A stretch of 64,000 bases of DNA from an uncultured Chloroflexota bacterium (GCA_902791025.1 CADATZ010000010.1:1-64000), one strand, 5' to 3'; shown: positions 34,046 through 43,947, counted from the stretch's first letter. Made by a program: numbers and translations. Notes: a model not told the origin generated them from the letters alone.

Positions 34046-34704
34046 AAATTGCTGCTTTTGTGCCGATGCGCCATCATTCTGTGCGTGTAGTTGGTAAAAA
34101 TTACCGGCTGATGGACGGAAAACCGCTCTATCATTACATCATGGAATCCCTGTTGAATGTTCCGGAAATTGAACGCGTGGTCGTTGATACAGACAGTTCC
34201 GTTGTGATTGAAGGTCTCGCGAAGGATTTCCCACAGGTTGAAACTTTACTCCGGCCGGAAAATTTGCGGGCGGATGATGTGCCCATGAATGAGATCCTGA
34301 TGTATGACACATCACAGATCAAGGCGGATTACTATCTGCAGACCCATTGCACCAATCCGCTGCTCAAGTCTTCAACCATTTCCGCAGCAATTAAGGCACT
34401 TCTGGACAAAGCTTATATGTACGACTCGCTTTTTTCCGTGACCGAGGTGAAAAAACGCTATTGGGACCAGCTCACACGTCCGATCAACCATAACCAGAAT
34501 ATCCTGCTGCGTACACAGGATCTGCCTCCGATTTATGAAGAAAATTCCTGCATTTATATTTTTACACGAGAGGTTTTGGAAAAAAAGCATACCCGTATTG
34601 GAGAGCGTCCACTGATGTTCCCAATCCCGGCTCGTGAAGCACAGGATATTGATAATGAATTGGAATTTGTTATCACGGAAATGATGATGAAAATCAGCAA
34701 ATAG
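34042..34704 (+). CDS. Second CMP-nonulosonic-acid synthetase-like cytidylyltransferase
   Basis: A 220-residue nucleotidyltransferase of the NeuA/PseF type without an extra domain. The nucleotide loop is atypical: AAFVPMRHHSVRVVGKNYR in place of the usual PARGGSK. Other family features are present (YLQTHCTNPLLKSSTI and a C-terminal DIDNELEFVITEMM). It overlaps the preceding gene by 4 bp (ATGA). Two cytidylyltransferases in one operon suggest two activated sugar acids, or a divergent copy with another substrate. The stop TAG begins a heptamer array (TAGGGGATAGG). Confidence 0.85.
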   Translation: MKIAAFVPMRHHSVRVVGKNYRLMDGKPLYHYIMESLLNVPEIERVVVDTDSSVVIEGLAKDFPQVETLLRPENLRADDVPMNEILMYDTSQIKADYYLQTHCTNPLLKSSTISAAIKALLDKAYMYDSLFSVTEVKKRYWDQLTRPINHNQNILLRTQDLPPIYEENSCIYIFTREVLEKKHTRIGERPLMFPIPAREAQDIDNELEFVITEMMMKISK

Positions 34705-34735
34705 GGGATAGGATATAGAAGATAGGGAATAGTGG
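34702..34735. repeat. Heptamer-periodic array on the stop codon of the cytidylyltransferase gene
   Basis: TAGGGGATAGGATATAG and following AGATAGG/GAATAGT units start at the stop codon TAG (34702-34704). The same TAGGGGATAGG opening occurs at 45772. Confidence 0.7.
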
Positions 34736-34827
34736 AGTCTGAAAACCGCATCGAGGTGATTCTTGAATTTTTTTCTGAGTTGAGCTGCTGATTTTTCTGT
34801 TTCCTGTTTTTTGAAAAGGAGTTATAA

Positions 34828-35832
34828 ATGAAAAAAGTTCTGCTGTTTGTATTTGTAATTATCTGTCTGAATGCTGCGGCTGTTTGGGCAAATCCGATCG
34901 AGGTTTATTTTAATGACCCGTATCATAACGAAAGAGACCGAACCATTCAGGATATGATCCTGAAGGATATCAAAGGAGCGAAAAATACCATAGATCTGGC
35001 GACTTACAATTATACCGACACAAAAACAGCGCAGGCTCTGATCGATGCTGTTCACCGCGGTGTGAAAGTTCGAATGGTGATTGATGAGGACAATTACAAT
35101 AAAAAGGTCGTTAACCAGCTTCATGATGGCGGTGTGAAGATTATTTCCGCGAAGTCCAGTGGACTGATGCATGCGAAATACATCATCATTGACGGGAAAA
35201 TCGTTATCTCCGGCTCCGCTAATATGACTCTTGCCAGTTTTTCCTATGACAACAACTTCATGATCCGTATGGAATCTCCGGACGCGGCAAAGGTATTTAC
35301 CGCTGAATTTGAAGAAATGTATCTCGATTTGATTTTTGGTGAGAACAGTCCAAAAACAAAAGCAGCTCCCTCAATCAAATTGAATGATGGAACAACAGTT
35401 TATATCCGCTTTTCTCCGGATGATGGCATTGATGACATGATCGAAAGCCTGATCCAGGCTGCCAATAACAGTGTTTATATGTTGGCTTATTCCTTTGCCT
35501 CCCGCGATATTGCCGAACGGCTGGAAGCTGCGGATGATGACGGGTTGGATGTTATCGTGATATGCGAGGATTCCAAGGCCTATACCGATGGCGGCGGGCA
35601 GTGTGGTCCGTTGTCTGAAGCCGGCGTGCAGGTTTATGTGGACGGTTATCCGGATAACCTGATGCATGAAAAGGTCATTATCCTGGATGACTCTGTGGTC
35701 ATCGCCGGTTCCTACAACTTTACCCGCTCCGCAGACAAACGCAACGATGAACAGGTCCTGGTGATCCAAAGCAAAGACATCGCAAAGCTCTTCCTTGCTG
35801 AATTCGATAAGATTCTCGAGGAAGCAAATTAG
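34828..35832 (+). CDS. Secreted phospholipase D-like (PLDc) protein
   Basis: A 334-residue PLD-superfamily protein with a signal peptide (MKKVLLFVFVIICLNAAAVWA, cleavage before NPIEV). Two complete HKD motifs are visible: HAKYIIIDGKIVISGSANMT in the first half and HEKVIILDDSVVIAGSYNFT in the second, each HxKx4Dx6GSxN. That makes a full two-motif active site in one chain. The family includes phospholipases and nucleases; the size and secretion resemble Nuc-like or cardiolipin-synthase-like extracellular hydrolases. AAAGGAG precedes ATG 34828, and a strong terminator follows. Confidence 0.9.
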   Translation: MKKVLLFVFVIICLNAAAVWANPIEVYFNDPYHNERDRTIQDMILKDIKGAKNTIDLATYNYTDTKTAQALIDAVHRGVKVRMVIDEDNYNKKVVNQLHDGGVKIISAKSSGLMHAKYIIIDGKIVISGSANMTLASFSYDNNFMIRMESPDAAKVFTAEFEEMYLDLIFGENSPKTKAAPSIKLNDGTTVYIRFSPDDGIDDMIESLIQAANNSVYMLAYSFASRDIAERLEAADDDGLDVIVICEDSKAYTDGGGQCGPLSEAGVQVYVDGYPDNLMHEKVIILDDSVVIAGSYNFTRSADKRNDEQVLVIQSKDIAKLFLAEFDKILEEAN

Positions 35833-35845
35833 GATTATAGAAACG

Positions 35846-35874
35846 GGCTGACTTGTTTGCAAGTCAGCCTTTTC
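35846..35874 (+). terminator. Terminator after the PLD-like gene
   Basis: GGCTGACTTG and CAAGTCAGCC are perfect 10-bp complements around TTTG, followed by TTTTC. It begins 14 bp after the stop codon. Confidence 0.92.
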
Positions 35875-36014
35875 TAAAATAATTTGATAGGTATTTACAA
35901 ATAATAAAGGTAAAATTCTGTTATTGAGAACTGATGAAAGCTAATTTTATGAGGAAGCTTTTATAATTTTCTGGCAGAGTTTGGATTGTAAGTATATAAA
36001 AACAAGAGAAAACG

Positions 36015-38546
36015 ATGAAGAAAAACTGGCTCCTTTTGGTAAATCTGCTTTTGATTTTGGAAATCATTATTTATGTTTTCCTGTATTCCCGGAATGAACG
36101 GCAGACGGTCCTGAAAAACGAGGTCGATACCTTTCTGGAAATGACGGTCGCTATGGAACGGGTGACCGCCAATTATCTGGAAACGGAACAGGGAATTTGT
36201 GATGCCTGGGCTCGTTATATCAACTCCGAAGATATGACCATTGAGGAAGCCATTTCCTTTGTCAAAGCCTCCCAGAAACCGGAAATCATGGTTCAGATCC
36301 TTTTTGTTGACCGGGGGGAGGTCAGCGGACTCTCTACTGTTGGAAAGATGCGGAATCCCTATGATTACACCGTGTCTTTCATGACTTTTGACCTGATCGA
36401 TAACTATGATTCCTTAGGTCCCCCCGGGGAGCGGATCAATATGACTCGTGCCTATGCCAACCCGGTTAATGGTATCCGCTCCATTGCCTTCTGCAACCAG
36501 GTCTGGGTAAGAGATGGTGAAGGTGAAATGCGCAAAGCGATCCTGATGCGCATTCTTTCCCTCAAAACCTTTGAACGCAAGTGGGTCTTCCCAACAGAAG
36601 AATATGAAAATGCTGAAATTGCTCTGATCGATACGGTGGGAAATTATATCATCAAGGGTGAAACCTTCAAAAACAATAATTTCTACGATTTCTATAAATC
36701 CTATAACAGGGCAGATTCAGCGACCATGCAGCGGATGAAAGATGAAGTCGGTGAGGTGAGTGGGACCTTTACGATGCTGAACTCTCGCAATGTGGAGTGT
36801 CAAATCGCGCATACGCCGGTCAACGCTTCGAAAGGCTGGGCACTGATTTCTCTGATCCCGCTGAGTGAGATCGACCATGGGGCAATCGATCTGCTGCTTA
36901 TTGGTATTGTCGCTGCAGGGTTGGTTCTTCTGATGGTTATTGATGTGAGCCTGCTGATGCGGATCAATTATCAGCTTCAAACCACTGCCCGGGAGGCTGA
37001 GACTGCCAACCGTGCCAAGACGGACTTTCTTTCAACCATGTCTCATGATATTCGCACGCCGATGAATGCCATCATCGGTCTTACTACGATCGCGGAAAAG
37101 AATGTGAATGATCCTGAGGCGGTCAGTGAGAATCTGCACAAGATCTCCATGGCAAGCAATCACCTGCTGACACTCATCAATGATATCCTTGATATTTCCA
37201 AGGTGGAGAGCGGTAAGCTGACGCTCAGTCCGGTTTCCTTCTCTATTGCGGAAACTGCGGAAAACCTTGTGAATATTTCCCAACCGATGGTCAAGGAAAA
37301 GAATATCGATTTCAACTTCCGTATCAGCCCGATTGAGTATGAATACCTCTATGCGGATCAGCTGCGTCTGAACCAGATATTCATCAATATTCTCTCCAAC
37401 GCTATCAAATACACGGATCCGTTGGGACGGGTCACGATCGACATGAAGGAAACGCCGGGCGATGAACCGGGAAAAGTTCATCTGATGTATAAGGTGACCG
37501 ACACGGGCATCGGCATGACGCCGGAATATATGGAGAAAATGTACCAGCCGTTTTCCCGTCAGACAGACAGTCGTGTCAATACCATTCAGGGTACCGGACT
37601 GGGCTTGTCGATCACCAAAAAGATGGTTGATCTGATGGGTGGAACCATCGACTGTCAGAGTGAAGTGAATAAAGGTACCTGTTTCACGATTGATCTTGAA
37701 ATTCCTATTGCGGAGCGTCAGTTGGATGAGATGAAACTGGATCCGATCGATGTGCTGGTTGTGGATGATGATGATGTTCTGCTGGAAACTGCTCGGGATA
37801 CACTGAATTCTCTCGGTGCTGTTTCGGAGACTTCCTCCTCCGGCGTTGAAGCGCTGCGGCGGATCAGTCAGCGGCAAGAACTCGGAAAAAATTATGATGT
37901 AGTCATTGTGGACTGGAAGATGCCTGGAATGGATGGTTTGGAGCTCACCCGCCGCATTCGTGAAATCGCGGGAGAAAAGCTGCCAATCCTGCTGATTTCC
38001 GCTTATGACTGGTCTGATATTGAAGATTCTGCCCGTGAAGCAGGTGCTAACGGTTTTATTTCCAAGCCGCTGTTCCGTTCCAACCTGTATGCAAAAATTA
38101 CGGAGCTGCTGGGAATAGAAAGTGATATTCAGGACCCGGATGAGGATAATTCTGATATTGCCGGAATGCATATTCTGGTCGCGGAGGATAATGATATCAA
38201 CTGGGAGATCATTTCCATGATGCTGGAAATGTATGGTATAGAAACTGAGCGGGCTGTCAACGGTCAAATTGCGGTGGAGATGGCCGAAGCTGGGTCTGAA
38301 AAATACGATTTGATCTTCATGGATATCCAGATGCCGGTTATGAATGGGCTTGAAGCAACTCGGCGAATCCGAGCTTCAGAAAATCGGAAGGCTGCTGCTA
38401 TACCAATCATCGCCATGACGGCGGATGCCTTCTCCGAAAATGTCGCTGAATGTCTGGAAGCTGGTATGAACGGACATATCGCCAAGCCTGTCGATATTAA
38501 GATTGTTCTCAAGGAAATCCGAAAAATCAAAGAAGCCAAAAAATAA
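36015..38546 (+). CDS. Membrane hybrid histidine kinase with two receiver domains
   Basis: An 843-residue sensor. One helix at about 5-24, an extracytoplasmic sensor region of about 265 residues (Cache-like by size and position) and a second helix at about 293-315 precede a HisKA domain with the phospho-acceptor in FLSTMSHDIRTPMNAIIGL (about 345). The ATPase has NQIFINILSNAIKYTD, DTGIGMTPE and GTGLGLSI. REC1 (about 578-695) has its Asp in VDWKMPGMDG; REC2 (about 718-838) has it in FMDIQMPVMNG. No HPt or output domain is present, so an HPt partner must be encoded elsewhere. It stands alone between two terminator-like hairpins. Confidence 0.93.
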   Translation: MKKNWLLLVNLLLILEIIIYVFLYSRNERQTVLKNEVDTFLEMTVAMERVTANYLETEQGICDAWARYINSEDMTIEEAISFVKASQKPEIMVQILFVDRGEVSGLSTVGKMRNPYDYTVSFMTFDLIDNYDSLGPPGERINMTRAYANPVNGIRSIAFCNQVWVRDGEGEMRKAILMRILSLKTFERKWVFPTEEYENAEIALIDTVGNYIIKGETFKNNNFYDFYKSYNRADSATMQRMKDEVGEVSGTFTMLNSRNVECQIAHTPVNASKGWALISLIPLSEIDHGAIDLLLIGIVAAGLVLLMVIDVSLLMRINYQLQTTAREAETANRAKTDFLSTMSHDIRTPMNAIIGLTTIAEKNVNDPEAVSENLHKISMASNHLLTLINDILDISKVESGKLTLSPVSFSIAETAENLVNISQPMVKEKNIDFNFRISPIEYEYLYADQLRLNQIFINILSNAIKYTDPLGRVTIDMKETPGDEPGKVHLMYKVTDTGIGMTPEYMEKMYQPFSRQTDSRVNTIQGTGLGLSITKKMVDLMGGTIDCQSEVNKGTCFTIDLEIPIAERQLDEMKLDPIDVLVVDDDDVLLETARDTLNSLGAVSETSSSGVEALRRISQRQELGKNYDVVIVDWKMPGMDGLELTRRIREIAGEKLPILLISAYDWSDIEDSAREAGANGFISKPLFRSNLYAKITELLGIESDIQDPDEDNSDIAGMHILVAEDNDINWEIISMMLEMYGIETERAVNGQIAVEMAEAGSEKYDLIFMDIQMPVMNGLEATRRIRASENRKAAAIPIIAMTADAFSENVAECLEAGMNGHIAKPVDIKIVLKEIRKIKEAKK

Positions 38547-38739
38547 TGGCAGCTGTTCAATACTAGAAAATAGCACCGGGCTGATTACATATGCACTCTC
38601 TGCTGCAGCAGTTTTCCGGCTCGGTGCTCTATGATAAATAGATATCTCATTTCTTATAAAAAATAAATACAACATTCCTCGTGTTCTGCGGATATAATGG
38701 TATGATTAAATTGGAAATTATTAGGAACAAGAGGCTGGA

Positions 38740-41700
38740 ATGTTTAAAAAACTGAAAGAAGCCCTGGGGCTGGACCCGATCAAGAATCAATCCGACGCCT
38801 ATACCCGGCGCGTCGCTGATATTAACAAACTGGAAAAACAATACGAAAGCCTGAGCGATGAAGCGCTGGCGGCAAAAACACCGGAATTCAAGCAGCGCCT
38901 CGCAAATGGCGAGACGCTCGACCAAATCCTTCCCGAAGCCTTCGCGGTCGTCCGGGAAGCCTCCAAACGCGTTTTGGGACTGCGCCATTACGACGTGCAG
39001 ATGATCGGCGGCATGGCGCTCCATGCCGGGAACATCGCCGAAATGCGCACCGGTGAAGGAAAAACCCTCGTGGGAACGCTCCCGGTTTACCTCAACGCAC
39101 TCACCGGCAAAGGCGTTCACCTCATCACCGTCAACGACTACCTTGCCCGCCGTGACGCCCGCTGGATGGCGCCGGTCTACCGTTTTCTCGGCCTGAGCGT
39201 CGGCGTGCTGCAGATGGCCGCCCGCACCGACAACGGCAAAAAAGCCTTCCTCGTCGACCCGACCGTCACCTCCACGAAAGAAGACCAGGACCAGCTGCGC
39301 ATGGTCCCGCGCAAGCTCGCCTATGACGCCGACATCACCTACGGCACCAACAGCGAATTCGGTTTCGACTATCTGCGCGACAACATGGTCATGAGCCTGG
39401 ACGAACGTGTCCAGCGCGGCCATGTGTATGCCGTCATCGATGAAGTCGACAACGTCCTCATCGATGAAGCCCGTACTCCGCTCATCATCTCCGGACCCGC
39501 ATCCGACGATGTGGAAGAATACTACCGCGTCGCCCGTGTCATCAAACAGCTGCGCCCGGATGAATACGAAGTGAGCGAGAAGGACCGCAACGTATATTTA
39601 AATGATACCGGTCTGGACCACATCGAGGAATTGCTCGGCATGGTCCTGCGCGACCCCTCCCGTCCGGAAGAGATCTCCATCGAACAGGAACGCATGATGA
39701 GCTACATCGAACAGGCCCTCAAAGCCGAGTTCATCTTCAAACGCAACAAAGATTACCTCGTCCAATCCGGCAAGGTCATCATCATCGACTCCTTCACCGG
39801 CCGGCTGATGCCCGGACGGCGCTGGTCCAACGGTCTGCACCAGGCCATTGAAGCCAAGGAAGGCGTCAAGGTCGAACCGGAAAACGTCACCTACGCCACT
39901 ATCACCCTGCAGAACTACTACCGCATGTACGACAAGATCTGCGGTATGACCGGTACGGCACTGACGGAAAAGGAAGAATTTTACAAAATCTACGGCCTGG
40001 ACGTCATCCCGATCCCGACCAATCTGGAATATACCGCCCGGCAGAAAGGCTCTCCGCTGGTTGAAAAGGAAGCCAAGGATGCTGACGGTTACAAATACAC
40101 CTATTACGCCGACCCGAAAAACCCCGGCAAGGCGCTCTATTACAAACGGAAGGACTACCCGGACGTCATTTACCGCTCCGAGGAAGCCAAGTTCCGCGCC
40201 ATCACACAGGAGATTTTGTATAACTACGTCAAGGGCCGCCCGCAGCTGATCGGTACCGCCTCGGTGGAGCACTCCGAATTCCTTTCCGGACGGCTCACCC
40301 GTGAACCGCTGCGCCGCCTGATGCAGATCCAGATGATGCGCCGCGCTTATATGAATAAGAACAACATCACGGATTACGAGACCCCGCTGAAGGAGTTCAC
40401 ACCCTTCAACAAATCCCTGAAGGATATCCAGCCCGGTGATCTGCGCCCGATGGCGAGAGATCTCGGCATTCAGCTGAGTGTCGAAGACCCTGAAAACAAG
40501 AGCCTCTTGCTGCAGGAATTCCGGCTTGATGAAGAGGATTATCCCCGCCTGCTGGAAGCCGCTAACGGCGGGATCCCTCACCAGGTGCTGAACGCCCGCA
40601 AGCACGACGAAGAAGGTATGATCATCGCCAAAGCCGGTGCCTTCGGTGCCGTGACCATCGCCACCAACATGGCGGGCCGCGGTGTTGACATCAAGCTCGG
40701 CGGTGAACTGGACGAAGACGTACTGCGCGACACCAACCGCGTCCTTGCCAAATTCGGACAGGATCCGTATAACATGACCATTGAGGAACGCTACAACGCC
40801 ATTCAGAAGGTGGACCCGGCTGAATACGGCGTGTATGAAGAATCCATCCGTTCTTATATAGAATATTACGAAAACATGCTCAAGGTGCGGGAACGCGGCG
40901 GGCTGCATGTCATCGGTTCCGAACGGCATGAGAGCCGCCGGATCGACAACCAGCTGCGCGGCCGTGCCGCCCGTCAGGGTGATCCGGGTTCTTCCCGCTT
41001 CTTCCTTTCCCTGGAAGACGAAATCGTCCGCCTCTTTGGCGGGGAACGTCTGGAAGGGATGCTCAAACGCGTCAATCTCTTCGATGAAAATGTCCCGCTG
41101 GAGCACAACATGTTCTCCCGTGTGGTCGAACAGGCACAGGAACGGGTGGAAGGCACCAACTTTGACGTCCGCAAACATACGCTCGAATACGACGATGTGC
41201 TGAACACTCAGCGTCAGCGCATTTACTCCCAGCGCGATCAGGCATTCCTGAAGGATGACCTGAGCGAGGATATTCTGGACATGCTGCGCACCGATCTGGA
41301 CAACCGTCTGGAGAAGGCTGAGAAGGAAGAAAAATGGAAGCTGGCGGCTTATCTCGACAGTGTTCAGCCTTCCATGCAGATGGATACCCAGTTCCTGCCC
41401 TCCTTCACGCAGAAGATGATCATCGATACGCTGCGCGAACGGATCGGTTCCGCACCGGAGAAGGATGCCCTGATCGATGGATTGATCGATTTCGGGAAGG
41501 AAGCCTATCAGGCTGAAAACGAAAACGGTATGGACCTGATGCAGAAGCTCGTGAGCGGGTCAGCCGAAAATTATCAGACGCAGCTTGCCGAACGCAACGC
41601 CAACTTCGACCTCTTCACGGAAACACTGGAAGACAGGCTCAAGCAGAATTCCGAGTCCGCGGAGATGGGACAGGTGGTGGAAAGCCTGAAACCCGCAGAA

Positions 41701-42774
41701 GTCTTCGCCGACGCCTGTTCCTTTGCCCGGACACAGTTCAAGCTCTCCAACGACAAACAGCGCCGCCTTTCCGAAGGTGACGATGAGGTGATCGAAGAAC
41801 TGCGCGATCAAGTCGAGGAGTTGCTGTGGGATTCCTACCGGCAGCGGCTGAACCTGCTGGTCCTCAATCGCATGGAAGGCGACTATGTCCCGGTGGAGGG
41901 TGAGATCGAGACCGGGAACTGGAAGGAATTGGAGAACCGCATCATGCAGTCAGTCCGCGAGGGTTATGACGGACGTTATGAACGGCTCTACGGCAAACAG
42001 ATGCAGGTCCGCACCGATCTCTCCAATGCTCTGATCAACTACAAGACCACAGAACTGAGCGACCAGCAATGGTCCCAGCTGACGCGGGTGATGTCCACCG
42101 GGCAGCGTTTCACCTTTGACGCCAAGACTCATCAGAAAAAGGCGAAGGAATACCACCGCTGCAACTTCACCTTCTGCTGCGGCAAGATGCTCGAAGGGTT
42201 GAGCCGCGATCAATTGAAGAAAAAAATCTGGGATCACTATATCGAATCTGAAGAGGGTCTGAAGGATATCTTCGGTAAGATCGACTGGTCTCGTGTACGC
42301 ACCGCGAACCTTACGCTGGATAAACTGCCGGAAGAGCAGCAGGAGAAGCTGCGCTCGGCTCTCGGCAGCAGTGAATTTGAATCAGTCCGTTCCGTGCTGC
42401 CGACGGAAATGCCGGAAGCGGATGCGGAAAAGATCCGGGATGTCTTTGGCAAACGGATCCAGAACGAGGTCAACCGCTCGGTCTTCCTGCAGTCCATCAG
42501 CAAGCAGTGGGTGGATTACCTGACCCAGATCGAGGGGCTGCGGGTTTCGATCTCTATGGAAAGCTACGCACAGCGGAATCCGCTGGTGGCATATAAGACC
42601 AAGGCGGCGGAGATGTTCTCTGAGCTGCTGAACGATATCCGCCAGTCCGTTGTGGAGCGGATGTTCGTCAGTCTCCCGCGCGTCAGTATGCTGACCACCG
42701 TCCCGAAGGTGGAGGCACCAGAACAACCCGAACCGGCAAAGATACCCGCGGGGAAGAAGAAAGGGAAAAAATAG
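38740..42774 (+). CDS. secA: Preprotein translocase ATPase SecA, unusually long
   Basis: A 1344-residue SecA (typical 830-950). Walker A is MRTGEGKTLVG (about 102), the DEAD-type box is VIDEVDNVLIDEARTPLIISG, and NBD2 has GTASVEHSEFLSGRL, TNMAGRGVDIKLGG and QLRGRAARQGDPGSSRFFLS. About 80 residues are inserted between GTASVEHSEF (about 505) and HQVLNARKHDEE (about 613), where about 25 are usual. About 290 extra residues separate EYDDVLNTQRQRIY (about 815) from WVDYLTQIEGLRVSI (about 1257) in the helical scaffold/wing region. The C-terminus is KKKGKK with no zinc-binding CxC motif. The stop TAG opens a repeat array. Confidence 0.95.
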   Translation: MFKKLKEALGLDPIKNQSDAYTRRVADINKLEKQYESLSDEALAAKTPEFKQRLANGETLDQILPEAFAVVREASKRVLGLRHYDVQMIGGMALHAGNIAEMRTGEGKTLVGTLPVYLNALTGKGVHLITVNDYLARRDARWMAPVYRFLGLSVGVLQMAARTDNGKKAFLVDPTVTSTKEDQDQLRMVPRKLAYDADITYGTNSEFGFDYLRDNMVMSLDERVQRGHVYAVIDEVDNVLIDEARTPLIISGPASDDVEEYYRVARVIKQLRPDEYEVSEKDRNVYLNDTGLDHIEELLGMVLRDPSRPEEISIEQERMMSYIEQALKAEFIFKRNKDYLVQSGKVIIIDSFTGRLMPGRRWSNGLHQAIEAKEGVKVEPENVTYATITLQNYYRMYDKICGMTGTALTEKEEFYKIYGLDVIPIPTNLEYTARQKGSPLVEKEAKDADGYKYTYYADPKNPGKALYYKRKDYPDVIYRSEEAKFRAITQEILYNYVKGRPQLIGTASVEHSEFLSGRLTREPLRRLMQIQMMRRAYMNKNNITDYETPLKEFTPFNKSLKDIQPGDLRPMARDLGIQLSVEDPENKSLLLQEFRLDEEDYPRLLEAANGGIPHQVLNARKHDEEGMIIAKAGAFGAVTIATNMAGRGVDIKLGGELDEDVLRDTNRVLAKFGQDPYNMTIEERYNAIQKVDPAEYGVYEESIRSYIEYYENMLKVRERGGLHVIGSERHESRRIDNQLRGRAARQGDPGSSRFFLSLEDEIVRLFGGERLEGMLKRVNLFDENVPLEHNMFSRVVEQAQERVEGTNFDVRKHTLEYDDVLNTQRQRIYSQRDQAFLKDDLSEDILDMLRTDLDNRLEKAEKEEKWKLAAYLDSVQPSMQMDTQFLPSFTQKMIIDTLRERIGSAPEKDALIDGLIDFGKEAYQAENENGMDLMQKLVSGSAENYQTQLAERNANFDLFTETLEDRLKQNSESAEMGQVVESLKPAEVFADACSFARTQFKLSNDKQRRLSEGDDEVIEELRDQVEELLWDSYRQRLNLLVLNRMEGDYVPVEGEIETGNWKELENRIMQSVREGYDGRYERLYGKQMQVRTDLSNALINYKTTELSDQQWSQLTRVMSTGQRFTFDAKTHQKKAKEYHRCNFTFCCGKMLEGLSRDQLKKKIWDHYIESEEGLKDIFGKIDWSRVRTANLTLDKLPEEQQEKLRSALGSSEFESVRSVLPTEMPEADAEKIRDVFGKRIQNEVNRSVFLQSISKQWVDYLTQIEGLRVSISMESYAQRNPLVAYKTKAAEMFSELLNDIRQSVVERMFVSLPRVSMLTTVPKVEAPEQPEPAKIPAGKKKGKK

Positions 42775-42936
42775 GGGGCAGGATTCAGGGGCCAGGGGCC
42801 AGGGGTCAGAAAGTAGGATGTAGAAGGTAGGATGTAGGTGGTAGATATCAGATGATTGGTATTATTCACCATTCACTATTCACTATATCCTATACCTACA
42901 TCCTACCACTTACCACCTACCACCTAACGAAAGGAT
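42772..42936. repeat. Heptamer arrays between secA and holB
   Basis: The array begins on the secA stop (TAGGGGGCAGGATTCAGGGG). It continues as CCAGGGG units, then GTAGGAT/GTAGAAG units. Complementary TCACTAT, CATCCTA and CCACCTA units fill 42868-42935. Left and right halves are roughly inverted. Confidence 0.75.
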
Positions 42937-42939
42937 AAC

Positions 42940-43941
42940 ATGAGCTGGAACGTCTGGGGCCATGAATGGGCCGAAGCACTTTTGAAGAAACATATCGCGG
43001 GCGGATTGACGCGCCACGCGTATCTTTTCACGGGTGCACCCGGTATCGGCAGACGTACCCTTGCCCTGGCATTCGTCAAGGCACTCTACTGCCAAAATCC
43101 GCCGGAACCCGGCGAGTTCTGCGGCAGCTGCCGCAACTGCAAACAGCTGGAGAAGCTGCAGCACACCGATCTTTTCATCGGACAGGCCGCGGCTCCCGGA
43201 GAGACGCTGAAAATCGACACCGTCCGGGAGATCCAGCACAACCTCAACATGCAGCCGTATGCCGCTCCCTGGCGGACAGCTCTGTTCCTGCGCTTTGAAG
43301 AGGCCAATCTCAACGCACAGAATGCTCTGCTAAAGACGCTCGAGGAACCTACGCCGCTCTCCAAGCTGCTGCTGACCGCAAGCAATGAAAACGCACTGCT
43401 CCCGACCATCAGCTCCCGCTGTGAGGTGATCCGGCTCCGCCCGATGGCCTTGCCGGAACTGGCGAAAAAACTGGAAGCCGCACGTATGATGCTCCCGGAT
43501 GACGCACTGCGACTGGCGCATCTTTCCGCCGGCCGTGCCGGTTATGCGCTGAGCCTTGCCGACAATCCGGATGAAGTCGATCGCATCGTCTCTATAGCCT
43601 CTGATGGTATCGAGATGCTGAACGCGGATACCCTCCAGCGCTTCGCCTACGCGGCGGCGTTCAAAGACGTCAAAAAGCGTCCGGTCCTGCGGGAAACGCT
43701 GCGGATCTGGCAGTCGCTTTTCCGCGATCTGCTGCTCCTTTCCGCCTCCGGTGATGAGGTCGAACTGCCGATCAGTTTTACAGACCTGCGGGACAGTTTG
43801 ACACAACTGGCGGGGAAGGGGTCTCCGGAGATATTCCGAAAGTCCCTTTCCGAAATCAATCGTATGATCATGTATCTCAATGCAAATGCCAACCTGCAGC
43901 TGCTTGCTGAAAATCTGCTGCTCAATTTTCCAAATCTGTGA
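42940..43941 (+). CDS. holB: DNA polymerase III subunit delta' (clamp loader)
   Basis: A 333-residue AAA+ clamp-loader protein. It starts WNVWGHEWAEALLKKHIAGG and shows a P-loop-like GAPGIGRRT in which the catalytic lysine is replaced, as often seen in delta'. The zinc-binding cysteines are CGSCRNCKQLEKLQHTD, the DEAD-like segment is not catalytic, and the arginine-finger motif SSRC is present (LLPTISSRCEVIRL). The stretch EEANLNAQNALLKTLEEP is diagnostic. It lies 165 bp downstream of secA behind an array; the next small gene begins 6 bp after it. Confidence 0.92.
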   Translation: MSWNVWGHEWAEALLKKHIAGGLTRHAYLFTGAPGIGRRTLALAFVKALYCQNPPEPGEFCGSCRNCKQLEKLQHTDLFIGQAAAPGETLKIDTVREIQHNLNMQPYAAPWRTALFLRFEEANLNAQNALLKTLEEPTPLSKLLLTASNENALLPTISSRCEVIRLRPMALPELAKKLEAARMMLPDDALRLAHLSAGRAGYALSLADNPDEVDRIVSIASDGIEMLNADTLQRFAYAAAFKDVKKRPVLRETLRIWQSLFRDLLLLSASGDEVELPISFTDLRDSLTQLAGKGSPEIFRKSLSEINRMIMYLNANANLQLLAENLLLNFPNL

Positions 43942-43947
43942 GGGCTT

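Noticed and set aside
38572-38628. AGCACCG/CGGTGCT hairpin after the histidine kinase gene as terminator
   Set aside because: Seven-bp stem, 43-nt loop and no T-run; it may be a hairpin but termination is unsupported.
39598-41178. A 526-residue minus-strand frame inside secA
   Set aside because: It is a long shadow frame of a GC-rich gene; its translation has no family pattern and secA is certain.
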